A DNA stretch of 64,000 nt from Miscanthus floridulus (GCF_019320115.1 NC_089584.1:78311260-78375259); one strand, 5' to 3'; counted from the stretch's first letter, positions 33,995 through 45,783 are shown. The notes: generated by a model not told the origin, from the letters alone. A program made the numbers and translations.

Positions 33995-36795
33995 TGAAAG
34001 TTTCTTGTTTGGTTTTGGTAATTGAGTGACAACCTAGGTAGACTATTATGTGCTTATAAGAGATACATAGGAGATTAGTCCATAGGTGAACATGTGATGA
34101 AGAAGCTCATTGCATATGAGACATAACATGGAGTCATGTGACTAAGGTGGAGAAGATCGAGACATGACTTGGCTTGACGGACCAGTTGCAAGTGTGAAGG
34201 GCAAGTTGAGTGATGACTTGGCGTCGATGGACCGAAGCAACGATGAAGAGCAAGTGAAGTCAAGATCGATGAACCAGTGTGGTCACGTGATGATATAAAG
34301 CGGATCATATCATTTGGTGATATGGTTGGTGCATACGTTGCATCAATATTAGAGATGGAATGGAATGCGCAAGACAAAGGTATAACCTAGGGCATTTTAT
34401 TTTACCGGTCATAGGTATGTAGAGAAGTTTATGACTGTGTTTAGGATAGATGGTCGTACTATCAAGAGGGACAAACTTGCTTACATATCGGTCATTTAGT
34501 GCCACTCAAATGATCTAACTTTGTGTCGTTGCTAGGATCGAGTGGCATGGCAAGTTTAGTGATTAACCCTTGAAAAATATTTGGAAAAATGCTAACACAT
34601 ATGCACTATGGTGAGACACTTTGTTGTTGGCATTTTAGAATCAAGGGTGGCGAAGTTGAGTTAATAGAAAAAGAAAAAGGGACGGAGAAGGGCACCGGAC
34701 TTTGGTCCCCGGAAGGACCAGACCCAGACTCGCTGAGTTCGGTTATCCAGTCGGCCCATCAACAGCTAGGGCATGGCCTCTGGGTGCTCAGACCCAGGGC
34801 GCATGGCCTCGGTCCGCCGTCTCGCGGGTCTAGTTTGGCGTGCGCGTTGGCTTGCGGCTGCAGCATAGGTTCGCAGAAGCTTTGGACGATGGACCCTGTA
34901 GCAAAGCGCTCTCGGACCGTGGTGGCTTCGCGGGTCTGCTCGGTGTTTCGCTGAGAGCAAGGTAGGACAACATCGAACCCTGTAGCGATGAAGCAGGCGG
35001 CGTGCGTCCGGCCCTTGGGGCTTCGATTCGCACGCCCGGAGTCACGGCTTCAGGGGTGCAGCGCAAGCAGCGTCGCGTGTGGCGCTCACAGACACGCGTA
35101 GCACGGTGGGATCGTGGCAAAGGAGCGGAGCTAGGTAGCGGCAGGCGCACGCGCGGCTGCCCGCTTTAGTCCGAGCGGCGCTGTGAGTCCGGCCTTTGTG
35201 TCTCGCGGGTCCAATCATCAAGTTAAGACTATAGGCAGCGGCTTCAGGGGCGTGTGGTCCTCAGACCCTGGAGCGGCGTGGCTTCGGACTCTCACCGTGG
35301 AGTCCGGTTTCCCCGTAGGACGGCGTGACGTAGAGAGAGAGTCCTTCGAACCCAGAGGGCCGAGCGTCGGACCCGGGGTGGCAGCGGGTCCGCTTGACCT
35401 CGCGTGTAGGAAGGGGCAAGAGAAACGTCGGACTCTGGAGACGGTCCAAATGCCGGGTCCGGACCTAGTTTGGAGGAGTTTTTCCTCTCTAGGAGCTCTC
35501 TGTGTTGGTCCGGACTCCGATGGAGTTGGTCCGGATCTTGGGTCTGATTCCACGTAAACAGCACAGTAAATAGTGATTATTGGAATCTAAAGGTCGTGGT
35601 TGAACGTGGGGACACATGGTGACATCCTAGGGTCTAGACCCTCCCTTTAGCGGTCTAGATCCAGGGTCCAGAGGTAGGGTCTAGAACTCCCCGAGCAACT
35701 TTTGAGCAACGGCTATTTTGAGTCTTTGGGCTATAAATTGAAGGGGTACTCGGGTATGGCTGAGGCTGAGCACCTTGGAGGACTTAGTGTCCATGCTTGA
35801 GAGTGCTTGGGAGCCCTCTAACTCACTTTGTGCTTACTAGATTGCAAATCGATAGCTAGTGAGTGATTCTAGTGCGTTGGCACTAGATGATTGAGTTGCA
35901 AGCCGGTGGTGCTTGTTACTCTTAAAGGTTGTCACCTCCTAGATGGCTTGGTGGTGGTCTCTATTGAAGCACGCAAAGAAGATTGTGTGGTGCTCCAGAG
36001 AAGAGATTGTGAGGGGTATTGTGCTCGTCCCGCAGGAGCCGTGAAGAGGAACTCTAGTTGAACGTATCATTGAGTTACCCTCACTTGTGGGTTGGTATTT
36101 ATGGTGCCCAACGTGTAGGCTTGGTGGGTGATGCCAATTAACCGCTAAACCACCAATTGAGAGGTCGACACAATGGGGACTAGCGTGTTGGCAAGCACGT
36201 GAACCTCGGGATAAAAATCATCGTGTCATCCCTGTCTTTCCGTTGGTTTGCAATCCCCTTACACAAGCTTGTAATTACTTTCATATACATTTTGTTTGTG
36301 TAGTTGCTCTTGTAATTAGTTGACTTATGTAGTTTGCTAGTTACCTTCTTGCTTGTGTAGCATAGAAGTAGCTCCCTTGCATGACTAATTTGGTTTGAGT
36401 ATCTTTGTTAGTCACATTGCTTAGTTTGTGCAGCTAAGTGATTTAAACTCTCTAATTTGGCTTGTGTAGCCTTTGTTATTAAGCATTGCTAGTGAGCTTA
36501 GGAGCTTTGTGTTTTTGCTTACTAGATTGTGTAGAAGCTCACCCGTTGCTTGAAGTAATAGTTGCAAATATTTTGTGTGACCTTGCAAGCTACATTGGTT
36601 AGGTGAGCTCTAGCTAGCCCGACACCTTTGTTGCCTAATTAGGATCTTAATAAGGTGCTTGAGAACTTAGATAGATGGGTGTAGTCTTCTTGGCTAGACC
36701 GATAGTTTTAATTCCGTATTTATTTCTGTTAGCCGGCACGTTTATTTTTCGAAAGGACTATTCACCCTCCTCTAGTCCGTCATCTCGACTCTACA
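33995..36795 (+). repeat. LTR of second Sirevirus (about 2.8 kb)
   Basis: Starts TGAAAGTTTCTTG and ends near GGACTATTCACCCTCCTCTAG followed by CTACA, the Sirevirus LTR end pattern. The right edge is placed by the last CA and is not confirmed by a second copy. The core, 34680-35560, is GC-rich with repeated GGTCCGG/GGACC words, the counterpart of the CpG-rich core of the other Sirevirus LTR. Confidence 0.65.
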
Positions 36796-38589
36796 ACAAG
36801 CCTTACCCACCACTGTGTGGCACTATCCCCACGACCTTGTGACACACGTATGATATGGGGAGCCATATATACCATGCCTATCTTTCGCCCCAAGTACAAG
36901 TGTGATGAAACGCGACGGTACTAAGTGGATAAGGATGGCCGAAGACTCTAGCACTAGATGACGTGAAGTACCCCTTTCATCTTTTTTGTAACCTTGCCCC
37001 CCCCCCCCCCAAGGATTATAAGCAACACTCGGACATTCACTTATGATCCCTACTACAAACTTCAGCCACTTGAGCTTAGGAACATGATTGAACATCATCA
37101 TTGGATGTAGGGAATGTTGCCTAAAGTAGTATAGTTCTTAAGTCCTAGAGAGCCAAGCTATCTAAACAATACGCTCGATGATAAATTTACTAGTTGACTC
37201 TATAAAACATCAACACATAGTTTATTTGGGAAGGCTTGAGATGCCAAGGATGTTGGCATGATGACAAAGTGATGGCTATTTGAGGCAATTGTGGCTCTAG
37301 TAGACGGCAACATTGTATATTAGATCTATATATAAGATGATCCAGAAGTTATTAGATCTATATATAAGAGAGCCAAGGATTTGAACAATTTGTCAGAGAT
37401 TTGGACAAATTGTTTTATTTTGGAATGTAGCTCACTAAAAGGAAACTAAAGTCTACCTTGGTTTGGCATGAACAAAAACTGCACAACCACATGATAAGGT
37501 TGCAGAAAAAGGAAGATGAGAGAGAGATGTCAATGGCATTAAACCAAGGAATATATCAGCTGTAGCTATAGGAGTTTGTGCTGCTGTTTGCAATAGGTGT
37601 GCATGGAGGAATAACTGATACCATCAAAGAAAAAAAACAAAACTATTTGCAAAATTATCAAGTAAGGAAAACCAAATGTCATATTGAAAGAAAAGCTAGA
37701 TACCCGTGCTATTTGTAAGGACGACCTTCTAATTACATAGTCCTATGATGTGGGTGGGCACTAACAAAAAAGCAAAGCTACCGTGCAACAGTCCACGGCT
37801 CTTGCCTCTATACATATGTGAAAATTGAAGTGATACTTCTATACAAAAAATGAATAAAAATATGAAGCAGTACTACATCCTAAATGGATAGGAAGAACAA
37901 TGACTAATGCAAATAAATCATTCTTTAGAGTTGTTGTTAACATGAGAAAAAGTCCATCAAGAATGAGATGATCATGGTGGTTTTCGTCAATCTCAAGATC
38001 TATTAATCCGGTTTCTTATAAGCATTCATAGAGATGCGGTGTGTGTGTGTGTGTCGCATTTCACTAGAGAGAGTTTGTCTCTTAATAAGTTGCATGCATA
38101 TGACATTGAGAACTTTACAAACAAAGAGACATCCTAAGATTTCATAGTATCCTAATGGACAAGATGTTGCACATTGTTTTCGTGTGCGAGCATTTACTCC
38201 ATATAACTAGAGTATTGTATCTAAAATAAATAAAAACTAACCAAATTAGACATTCCAAATTAGACAAACCAAAGGTGGACACATCTAAAACAAGAAACTA
38301 TATATATAATAAGTGGCTTGTTTTCTTAGTATAGCAAAGCTAATATCCGAATTCCATTGGATTGTAGTCCTTGAAATATCCTGCACACGTGTCATTGAGT
38401 GTATCCATTTTTATACAAATAGTATACCCATAAGTAGATAAATGATCTTTGTTGTTGCGCTATTGCATTTCGCAACAATATTTTGCATTTCTTATATAAC
38501 TATGCACTTTGCAGTTCCTAGCACAGCTTATTGGCCTATACTACAATGCTTGCTGAAGTCAATGCACCCGCGTCAATGAGTGTATCCAT
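36796..38589. other. Unassigned AT-rich region
   Basis: I see no convincing gene. It has a run of 14 C (36997-37010), a short direct repeat TTAGATCTATATATAAGA (37319 and 37352), a GT microsatellite (38039-38054) and two similar phrases ending GAGTGTATCCAT (about 38398 and 38578). The minus ORF at 36823-37101 contains the poly-C translated as Gly and does not look like a protein. Confidence 0.5.
38039..38054. repeat. (GT)8 microsatellite
   Basis: Uninterrupted GT dinucleotide run. Confidence 0.9.
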
Positions 38590-38957
38590 CTATATAGTAT
38601 TAATCTCCCACAACTAAAAAGAACAAAGCGTGAACACTTTTTGGTGCGACATTCCAACGTGGGCCCATAGTCCTGCCTGCTGCGTTCCCACAGCCTTGCC
38701 TCGTCGGTCTGCCTCCTTGCGATCCGGTCTCCCTCCGTCGCGCGACAATCACGGGCAAGATCTCATGCAAAAGAACCGAAGTTCATTGCCTTGCATGCAT
38801 GTGAGCCAATGGTGTGCATGCAAGATCAAGAAGGAAACTGCTATTTTGATTGATTGATTGATCCGGTCAATCCTGCCATCAGCGCCCTCAGGAATCACGC
38901 AAGGATTACATCACGCGACGATCATCTCGCACTGTCAGTTAAGCAATCGTCCTCCCT

Positions 38958-39201
38958 ATGCACACCACACGTCCTCACCCTCGTGTGCAGTGCCCTCACA
39001 CTTTCCCTTGCGCGCCGCCCTCACCTCCTCGCCACTCGTCCTCGATGTTATCTGTCGCACACGCCGTCGCGCCCGTCGCCGTCGCCTTGTCCGCACCGAC
39101 CCGCTTCCTCGTCCTCAACGCCGCCGGGCTTGACTTCCTCCTCGCCGCTATAGTGGAGAGGCAACATCAACGGATCGTGCACCGCCTATGTTTCAATCCA
39201 G
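38958..39201 (+). pseudogene. Exon-like gene fragment of unknown function
   Basis: GC-rich (against AT-rich flanks) open frame with ATGs at 38958 and 39045 in the same frame; from the second it reads MLSVAHAVAPVAVALSAPTR, then LDFLLAAIVERQHQRIVHRL. It ends at CCAG followed by GTGTTCCC at 39202, a plausible splice donor. No domain is recognised. It could be exon 1 of a captured host gene; the next possible coding piece is interrupted by the LTR element at 39328. Confidence 0.3.
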
Positions 39202-39327
39202 GTGTTCCCTCCCTTCCTACTATTCATGATCCGGTGAAACTGTACGGTTCATCTTCCTGGTTAGGTTCAAGGCAGAAGGCACACGGGTGGTTCAGAAGAA
39301 GTTTCGTTGTCGAATACAATAGATGGT

Positions 39328-39735
39328 TGTGGGGATTATACCCCCGGGTACCACAAGATGGTACATGGGCCGCACCATCCGAGGTGGCCTGGCCCGTAAG
39401 ATCAAGGCGTGCATAGCAAGATTACAAGTTGTACTAGATATTGTAATAGTACCAAATTGGATACTTTACTTGTAACCTTGTCTCTTCAGAGTATATAAGG
39501 AGAGGCAGGGGTCCCCCTCAGGGACAGATCCAAAGAAATCATACAGTATACATCTCAATACAATACACCAAAGACACAGGACGTAGGGTATTACGTCGAT
39601 CAGACGGCCCGAACCTGTCTAAATCACTGTCTCTGCGCCTTGTGTCACCATCTGGTTCCTGATTACATGCATCCTACCGATAATCTACCACCATGGGCAC
39701 CCCCTCGGTGGACTGCCGACCATATTTCATCGACG
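39328..39735 (+). repeat. 5' LTR of small gypsy-like element
   Basis: TGTGGGGATTATACCCCCGGG start, TATATAAGG promoter at 39492, end CATCGACG (the other copy has the expected CA). Confidence 0.9.
39492..39498 (+). promoter_or_regulatory. TATA box of small LTR element
   Basis: CAGAGTATATAAGGAGAGG, identical in the 3' LTR (42916-42922). Confidence 0.7.
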
Positions 39736-39736
39736 G

Positions 39737-39754
39737 TGGCGCGCCAGGTAGGGG
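39737..39754 (+). other. Primer binding site region of small LTR element
   Basis: TGGCGCGCCAGGTAGGGG one base after the LTR, a start shared by many grass gypsy elements. Confidence 0.6.
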
Positions 39755-39783
39755 CCCCCTCTAGGGGGTGTGCGCGTTGATCC

Positions 39784-40407
39784 ATGGTGAACCAGATGGG
39801 GTTTTTCTTCATCAACAAACGACATCACGGTTTCTCATCACGGTGCATCAAGCCGAGCACGATCCTACCTCCCATAACGAGCTCCATCCTGCTCACTGGA
39901 TCTTTGCCAGGATCTACGTCAAGAAGCAAGGGCCACAAGATGAATCAATCTGTAAACGATCAAGCTTGTTTCTAGGCTGCCGCCGCCACTGAAGATGCCT
40001 GGGTCGAGATGTCGTCGATTCGTCGTCACCCTTCGGCAACACTCTCCAACAGCCCGGGCCCATCGTCTTGAGATACGTTTCGCCTCCAAGCTAGCCGATT
40101 ACAAACTCTCCGGAATCCTGAACATGCATGGACTACTTGTCATCAAGTACTGCACGCACACCACGTTGACGTGAGCAAGCAATCAGAGAGGAACATGCAC
40201 ACCAATCAGATAGGAATGTGCACGTACGAGATGGTTTTCTCGGCTGCTTATCTGCGTTCGGCGGAACCAACTCCGACTCCGCTTGCCGAGTTCGACTACG
40301 ATGGAGCCTATCAACCGAGCCGAGGCCTTGGCAGCGTTTGCTCACTTGGGCCTGCCTTTCCTACTTCTCGCACACATACGCACATGCACCAATCGGGCGG
40401 GCAATGA
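39784..40407 (+). pseudogene. Degraded frame of unknown function in the small LTR element
   Basis: One plus frame from ATG 39784 (MVNQMGFFFINKR) with two stops to 40407, ending near LAEFDYDGAYQPSRGLGS. No gag, zinc knuckle or other domain is recognised. It may be a remnant of the leader of gag or simply non-coding sequence. Confidence 0.2.
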
Positions 40408-40864
40408 GTCCGTGCATACATGCAAGCCAATGGCAAGCAAGGAAGATGAACACGTGATTACGTGTCTTTGAAGCAATCAATAGCACATGCATACGCATCT
40501 GCAGGATCTAACCGTCCAAGGTGTACACGATTTTCTCAGCCATGCAAATAAGCAACAGTCTTGAAGGACTCCGCGTACTTCTCCTACTCCAAATACGAGG
40601 GCCTTTGGACGATCTACAAAGCATATACATGTGCTAATTAATTAGCCTTCATGCATGTGCATATATACAGCAGCCGATCGGCGACGTCCGAAGCTAAGTC
40701 AATACTCATTTATTTTCTAATCTAATATCCTATGACATAGTATGTCTTCAGATGTCTCCCACATACGCGTGATATATTTTTGGCAGGAGCTGCGCAACCA
40801 TCATGGGCATACACCAAAAGAAGCGTCCGAGCTGTTTAAATTAGCCACGTCGAGCCATCAACCG

Positions 40865-41062
40865 AGCCGCTGAGCAGCTCCGTCGAACTCCGACCACGTC
40901 GACCGCGACCACGTTGACCACGTCCCGAGCGGCTCCACCGAGCTCCGACCATCAGACCACGTCAACCACGTCCCGAGCGGCTCCGCCGAGCTCTGACCAC
41001 CAGACCACCAGACCACGTCCCGAGCGGCTCCGCCGAGCTCCGACCACATCGACTACCAGACC
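40865..41062 (+). repeat. Short tandem repeat, about 50-bp unit
   Basis: Three good copies of CCACGTCCCGAGCGGCTCC.CCGAGCTC at 40919, 40969 and 41022, plus a diverged one before them. All three frames stay open across it, which produces spurious ORFs on both strands. Confidence 0.8.
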
Positions 41063-41726
41063 ACGTCGCAATGATGATCGCCGCGAAAAACAGCGCTACG
41101 ACAATCGCGACCACCGTCGTGACGACAAGTCGGAAAGCTCGAGGACCGGACAACTTCATCGCCACCGACCAGATTTCTATCTAAAGATAAGTACACTTCT
41201 AAGATTTATATTTAATATAATTTTCATTACAACGTTTCTCCACAACGTCCTCGTCATGATTATTCTTCAAATAACGTTTGTCCATGTATTCCACCTTGAA
41301 TATAACATGCATCTATACTTAATGCAAATCATCGACCAGTCCTGTTGACGCTCGGACGCCTCCAGAGACGGCCCTGTCTCCGGCTCCTCCCTACACGTGC
41401 ACGAGCGTCTGCCCTCTGCGTTATGGGTGGTCGGCAGTGGCTCCTTAGCGACACTTTGTTCTTTCTACACGTGCACGGGCTCCGCGCCCCGCGTTATGGT
41501 TAACGGGCTAGCTAGGGCTGGAGACTCAGCTACATACTAACTGGTCGGACGGTTTATATTAAGTATAAACACAAACTTCACATTAACACTGATGTTTACA
41601 AAGCACCAACTGCTTTATCACATCATGCTCATTTACAAATGACTGCTGAGCGTCATTTTCTCCATAATTTATTACTTTGTACATTATGTACTACCATTCT
41701 ACATATTTATATTGCAGGAATTTCGA

Positions 41727-42222
41727 GCTATGCTCGGGGACTTCGTCGCTCGCTCCTCGACCTGTGCTCGGGGACTGCCCCGATCACTCTCTGACCACTG
41801 CTTGGGGACTTCGTCGCTCGCTCCTTGACCTGTGCTCGGGAACTGCCTCGATCACTCTCCGACCACGGCTCGGGGACTTCGTCGCTCGCTCCTCGACCTG
41901 TGCTCGGGGACTGCCTCGATCACTCTCCGACCATGGCTCGGGAACTTCGTCGCTCGCTCCTCGACCTGTGCTCGGGGACTGCCTCGATCGCTCTCCGACC
42001 ACGGCTCGGGGACTTCGTCGCTCACTCCTCGACCTACGCTCGGGGACTGCCTCGATCACTCTCTGACCACGGCTCGGGGACTTCGTCGCTCGCTCCTCGA
42101 CCTGTGCTCGGGGACTGTCTCGATCACTCTCCGACCACGGCTCGGGGACTTCATCGCTCGCTCCTCGACCTATGCTCGGGGACTGCCTCGACCACTCTCC
42201 GACCACGGCTCAGGGACTTTGC
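41727..42222 (+). repeat. 68-bp tandem array, about 7 copies
   Basis: The unit contains GCTCGGGGACTTCGTCGCTC and GCTCGGGGACTGCCTCGATC. The CTTCGTCGCT anchor recurs at 41741, 41809, 41877, 41945, 42013, 42081 and 42149, exactly 68 bp apart. Because 68 is not a multiple of three and the unit has no stops, long ORFs appear in several frames. The CTCGGGGACT word also occurs next to the 3' LTR (42739). Confidence 0.95.
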
Positions 42223-42751
42223 GTCTCAACTACATGCGACTGGCGACTCGCATACAGTTGGGATATTCTTTCTCGTTTAGACCTTGCTACAAGACTCATA
42301 CCTCGCCTTCCAGCAAGCTCGGGGACTACATCGGTACGATGCACCTGTCGGTGCATCTCGTATCGCCGGTACGACGATTGGATTCTCAACTTAACTGGAA
42401 ATTCTTTTTAGACCCTGGCACCACGTGCCTACGTCACCTACTACTAGGCTCGGGGACCAAGTGGGCACACTTCACCTTGCGGTGAATGTGCTTGTTTTTC
42501 GACCACTACGCCTCTGATGATCAAGGACGCTACGCTTCAAGACGCACTTACATTTCTTTTCAGAAATACAAGTGGGCACACTTCCCGGGACGGAAATCTT
42601 TTTCTTTCTTCTTAAGAGCACCATACATTCTTCGGACAACCTACTTCTCCGGCGACAACGGTGGTCGGAGATGTCAAGAACTCAAGCCTCACTGTTCGGA
42701 GAAGGTTAAAATGGCGTGTCGCATCAGAATACATGGCGCTCGGGGACTAGC

Positions 42752-43162
42752 TGTGGGGATTATACCCCCGGGTACCACAAGATGGTACATGGGCCGCACC
42801 ATCCGAGGTGGCCCGGCCCGTAAGATCAAGGCGTGCATAGCAAGATTACAAGTTGTACTAGATATTGTAATAGTACCAAATTGGATACTTTACTTGTAAC
42901 CTTGTCTCTTCAGAGTATATAAGGAGAGGCAGGGGTCCCCCTCAGGGACAGATCCAAAGAAATCATACAGTATACATCTCAATTAAATACACCAAAGACA
43001 CAGGACGTAGGGTATTACGTCGATCAGACGGCCCGAACCTGTCTAAATCGCTGTCTCTGCGCCTTGTGTCACCATCTGGTTCCTGATTACACGCATCCTA
43101 CCGATAATCTACCACCACGGGCACCCCCCCCTCGGTGGACTGTCGACCATATTTCGTCGACA
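42752..43162 (+). repeat. 3' LTR of small gypsy-like element
   Basis: TGTGGGGATTATACCCC start and TCGACA end. Preceded by CGCTCGGGGACTAGC, the probable polypurine tract. Confidence 0.9.
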
Positions 43163-44837
43163 ATAGTCCTTGGGTCATTTGACCATCTTTGTTGCTGTTT
43201 TAGAAGAGCGTTAAAAATAGCTAATTTAAATTCTCTCGACCAGCAGTCACAATATATTACTGTACTTGAAATTTTGTTGTATTTGCCTTTATAGTGTATT
43301 GATCAGCAACGCACAGGCGGATTGATCATATGGAGGTATTGAAGCATAATGGTGGATTACCGAGGGAGCAATGCAAAGGCCTCTGAAATCTCAAACTCTG
43401 AATGGTGCCTCGTGCCCAGTGAAGGGGGGAGATGGTTCGTTCTTCCTCCCAGATGCCTCCAGGCCTGTTTGCCTCATGTACTGCTTGTGGAATTGTCCAA
43501 GTATTCTTTTTGTCCTATGCATCAGTTGCCACGGATCCCATTCTGACATTTTGATGGCACATCCTATTATAGAATTAATTTGCTCAATATAAGTATACAA
43601 TTTATAGATTGAAAAAACCAATCCAGTGTCGGGGTGATATGTCGGCGTTGGGGTGATAACCGTGATATTCTAATAGAAAATGGTTTGTGACTATATGTTT
43701 ACATAATATGACTTGCATCTACTACAACTTTTTTTTGTTTGGAAAATAACATGAACGATAAAAATAAATTGAAGTCCTAACGTATAATATTTGCAGGCTA
43801 TGGAAATAATTTGTTTCCTCTGAACTTTAGGAAAATAAAGTAGACCCATGGTAGAAAAAAATATTGCCTGATCTGGACTTAGATTCTATGTATTATCTAG
43901 TAGTTTAATGTGGACTATATCAGGCACAAAACATGTATCATCATGACATTAGTTCTGAATGCCTAAATCAGATTTTTCTTAATTTGGCGCTGTAATACCC
44001 TAGAATTTATTAAAAAAAATATGCTGGCTGAGTAGAGTAAAAAGAAGAAAAAAATAACTTTTTGAACCATAAGTCGTATGGCCGATCAGAGACCGTGGTT
44101 ATGTAGATCTTGTCGAAACGAATCCGTTTGACTACCAACATGTTTTGTTTGGAGGTAAGATGAATTTGGGACAAGCTGTTAAATTTGGGATATGCAAAAT
44201 AGATTTGTCACATCTTGATTTTGGATTGGCTACTAGACGTTTGGTGGTATTATTTGTTCCGTTGCAACGCACGGCCACTCAACTAACTTAGAGTCATTGT
44301 TGCTTGTAATAATAATATCTATGATTTAACTATTTCTATATATTGTTGATGCTGAATCTTGACATAAACACTTAAGTGGATACCTTATTCTACAGTATAT
44401 GTCTGCGTGGAATAGATAAAGCCACACATATTTATACGATGAGTACAACATACTTTGTTTTAAGGTTTTGAGAGAGATTTTTTAAGACACGCAGTATTAT
44501 CCATGCGGTGGGCACTAATATTTACATATATGTACTATAACCTGTGTACAGGATGGTATAGAGATACGGCGGAACTTATTCTTGCATTTATTGGTGCATG
44601 AAATAATTGATATCGGAGATTTGTTCTTACCGATATAAAACATTATCTTAGCCGCGTCACGAAAAGGTCTATACAATAGGGTTTTGTGAGCCTGTGATGC
44701 CGCGCTCTACGTGATTGTGTTAATTTCACAAATTTTACTTTGTGGATTAAATATCACTTTAACGTTGGTATTTAATTTTACAGTATCATTATTTTATCGT
44801 ACGATCCGTGTGCTTTTAGTATAAAATGTTAGCTATT
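43163..44837. other. Sequence between LTR element and Helitron end
   Basis: Continues the target interrupted at 39327. 43349-43546 has a weakly coding-like frame (SEWCLVPSEGGRWFVLPP) without a recognised domain. 43991 begins TGTAATACCCTAGAATTT, similar to an LTR start, but no element could be traced. 44259-44286 is a near-consensus Helitron 3' end. The rest is AT-rich and featureless. Confidence 0.4.
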
Positions 44838-44865
44838 CCGTAACAACGGACGTGTACGAACCTAG
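44838..44865 (+). mobile_element. Helitron 3' terminus
   Basis: CCGTAACAACGGACGTGTAC then GAACCTAG followed by T. It fits the grass Helitron 3' consensus as I remember it (YCGTNRYAAHGCACGKRYAH..CTAG) with one mismatch, and includes a small CCGT/ACGG stem. Confidence 0.6.
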
Positions 44866-45036
44866 TAGTATCCATTTCTGCAAAGGGAAGAAAATATTGT
44901 TCGTATGGACCAATTTGCAACCATGTTTTTTAAAAAAAAATTCAAAAAATGAATGATAAACAATTGTACCTCTACATGTAGTGTCTCCCGCATAGTAAAC
45001 CACAACATCCAAGTGTCTGATCAGGTATGTAGCTAG

Positions 45037-45783
45037 CACTACTACATGATCGAATTTGCGCGACGTCGCCCATGTGGCCTCCGTGGCGGGCATCTTTTTG
45101 CCCGCCACGGTTAATGCCTGTCGATTTACGTAGGCGGACATTTTTTATTTTCTGAGGCGAGCACTTTTGCCCGCCACGGTAAATCGATTTACCGTAGCGG
45201 ACGTCTTAAGGTGCCCGCCACGGTAAATCAATTTACTGTGGCGGGCGTCTTAAGACGTCCGTCTCGAAAAATAGCCTATTTCCCGAGGCGGACGTCTTAA
45301 GGTGCCCGCTACGGTAAATCGATTTACCGTGGCAGGCATCCTATATGGCCCGCCTCAGAAAAGGCCCAAGCCCAAAATCCCCAGCAAAGCCCGATTTCTA
45401 CCCCACTCCTCTGTCTCTCTCTTCCTCCACCGGTCGGCCCGACCTCCTCTCCGTTCCGCGTGACTGAGTCCGAGGCGAGGCGACCTCCCCACTCCGCGCG
45501 AGACCGAGGCAGTCTCCTCTCCACTCCATCGTCACCACCTCTCCACTCCTCTCCCGACGCGACATCCACCGACGGCGCTAGGGACATGGGGCGCGCGTTG
45601 GCTTCTGCGCGTGGGACCTGGCTCCCTTCCTCGCGCGGCGACGCGACATCCACCGGCGGCGCGCCCTAGTCTCCTCTCTCTCCCTTGTGCGGATCTGGCC
45701 CCCTTCTTCCTCCCTGGCCAGATCTGGTGGGAGGCGGCCTCCCCATCCCTCCCTGACGACGGCGGCGTGCAGTTCTAGGTGGA
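45037..45783 (+). mobile_element. CACTA (En/Spm) transposon end, interrupted by the chromovirus
   Basis: Starts CACTACTACATGATCG, preceded by TAG (possible 3-bp target duplication). The next 300 bp carry alternating GGCGGGC/GCCCGCC subterminal repeats and the palindrome GGTAAATCGATTTACC (45178-45193 and 45313-45328, with a decayed copy between). GC-rich leader-like sequence follows to 45783, where the chromovirus LTR starts. The transposase and other end are not in the window. Confidence 0.7.

Larger units (their letters stand above)
31313..36795 (+). mobile_element. 3' end and LTR of a second Sirevirus, plus strand
   Basis: 33380-33995 aligns in order with the reverse complement of the first Sirevirus's 3' non-coding region (TGTGGTGTATGCTAGTTGTAG, CACATGGTAAA, GGTAAGCAACATGAAT, TTGTCATCAATTACCAAAAA), followed by an LTR starting TGAAAG. 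No gag or pol remains; the left part (31313-33300) is AT-rich non-coding sequence of less certain membership. The left flank is the gypsy LTR end at 31312, suggesting the gypsy was inserted into this Sirevirus. Confidence 0.65.
39328..43162 (+). mobile_element. Small non-autonomous gypsy-like LTR element (3.8 kb)
   Basis: Flanked by 408/411-bp LTRs, a TGGCGCGCCAGG primer-site region and CTCGGGGACTAG before the 3' LTR. The 5-bp target duplication is ATGGT/ATAGT (one mismatch). The interior has no gag or pol; it has one degraded frame at 39784-40407, a charged stretch near 41060-41200 and a long tandem repeat. By eye the LTRs differ at about nine positions plus a 3-bp indel. Confidence 0.85.
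38590..44865 (+). mobile_element. Probable Helitron carrying gene-like fragments
   Basis: The right end (44838-44865) fits the grass Helitron 3' consensus with a CCGT..ACGG stem, CTAG end and T after it. The left end is less sure: TCTATATAGTATTAATC at 38590, preceded by A, resembles Helitron 5' ends (TC start, A|T target). Between them lie a GC-rich exon-like piece (38958-39201), a later short coding-like piece (about 43349-43546) and an inserted LTR element. Another near-consensus 3' end lies at 44259-44286 (CTAA). No Rep/helicase, so it would be non-autonomous. Confidence 0.4.

Noticed and set aside
34589..35564. Several ORFs of 90-124 residues on both strands
   Set aside because: GC-rich core of a Sirevirus LTR; overlapping frames on both strands and no domain.
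36997..37010. Run of 14 C as a functional element
   Set aside because: A homopolymer without context; may also be a sequencing or assembly error.
41784..42485. Long overlapping ORFs on both strands (140-217 residues)
   Set aside because: They lie in the 68-bp tandem array, which is open in several frames. The products are simple repeats with no gene-like codon pattern.
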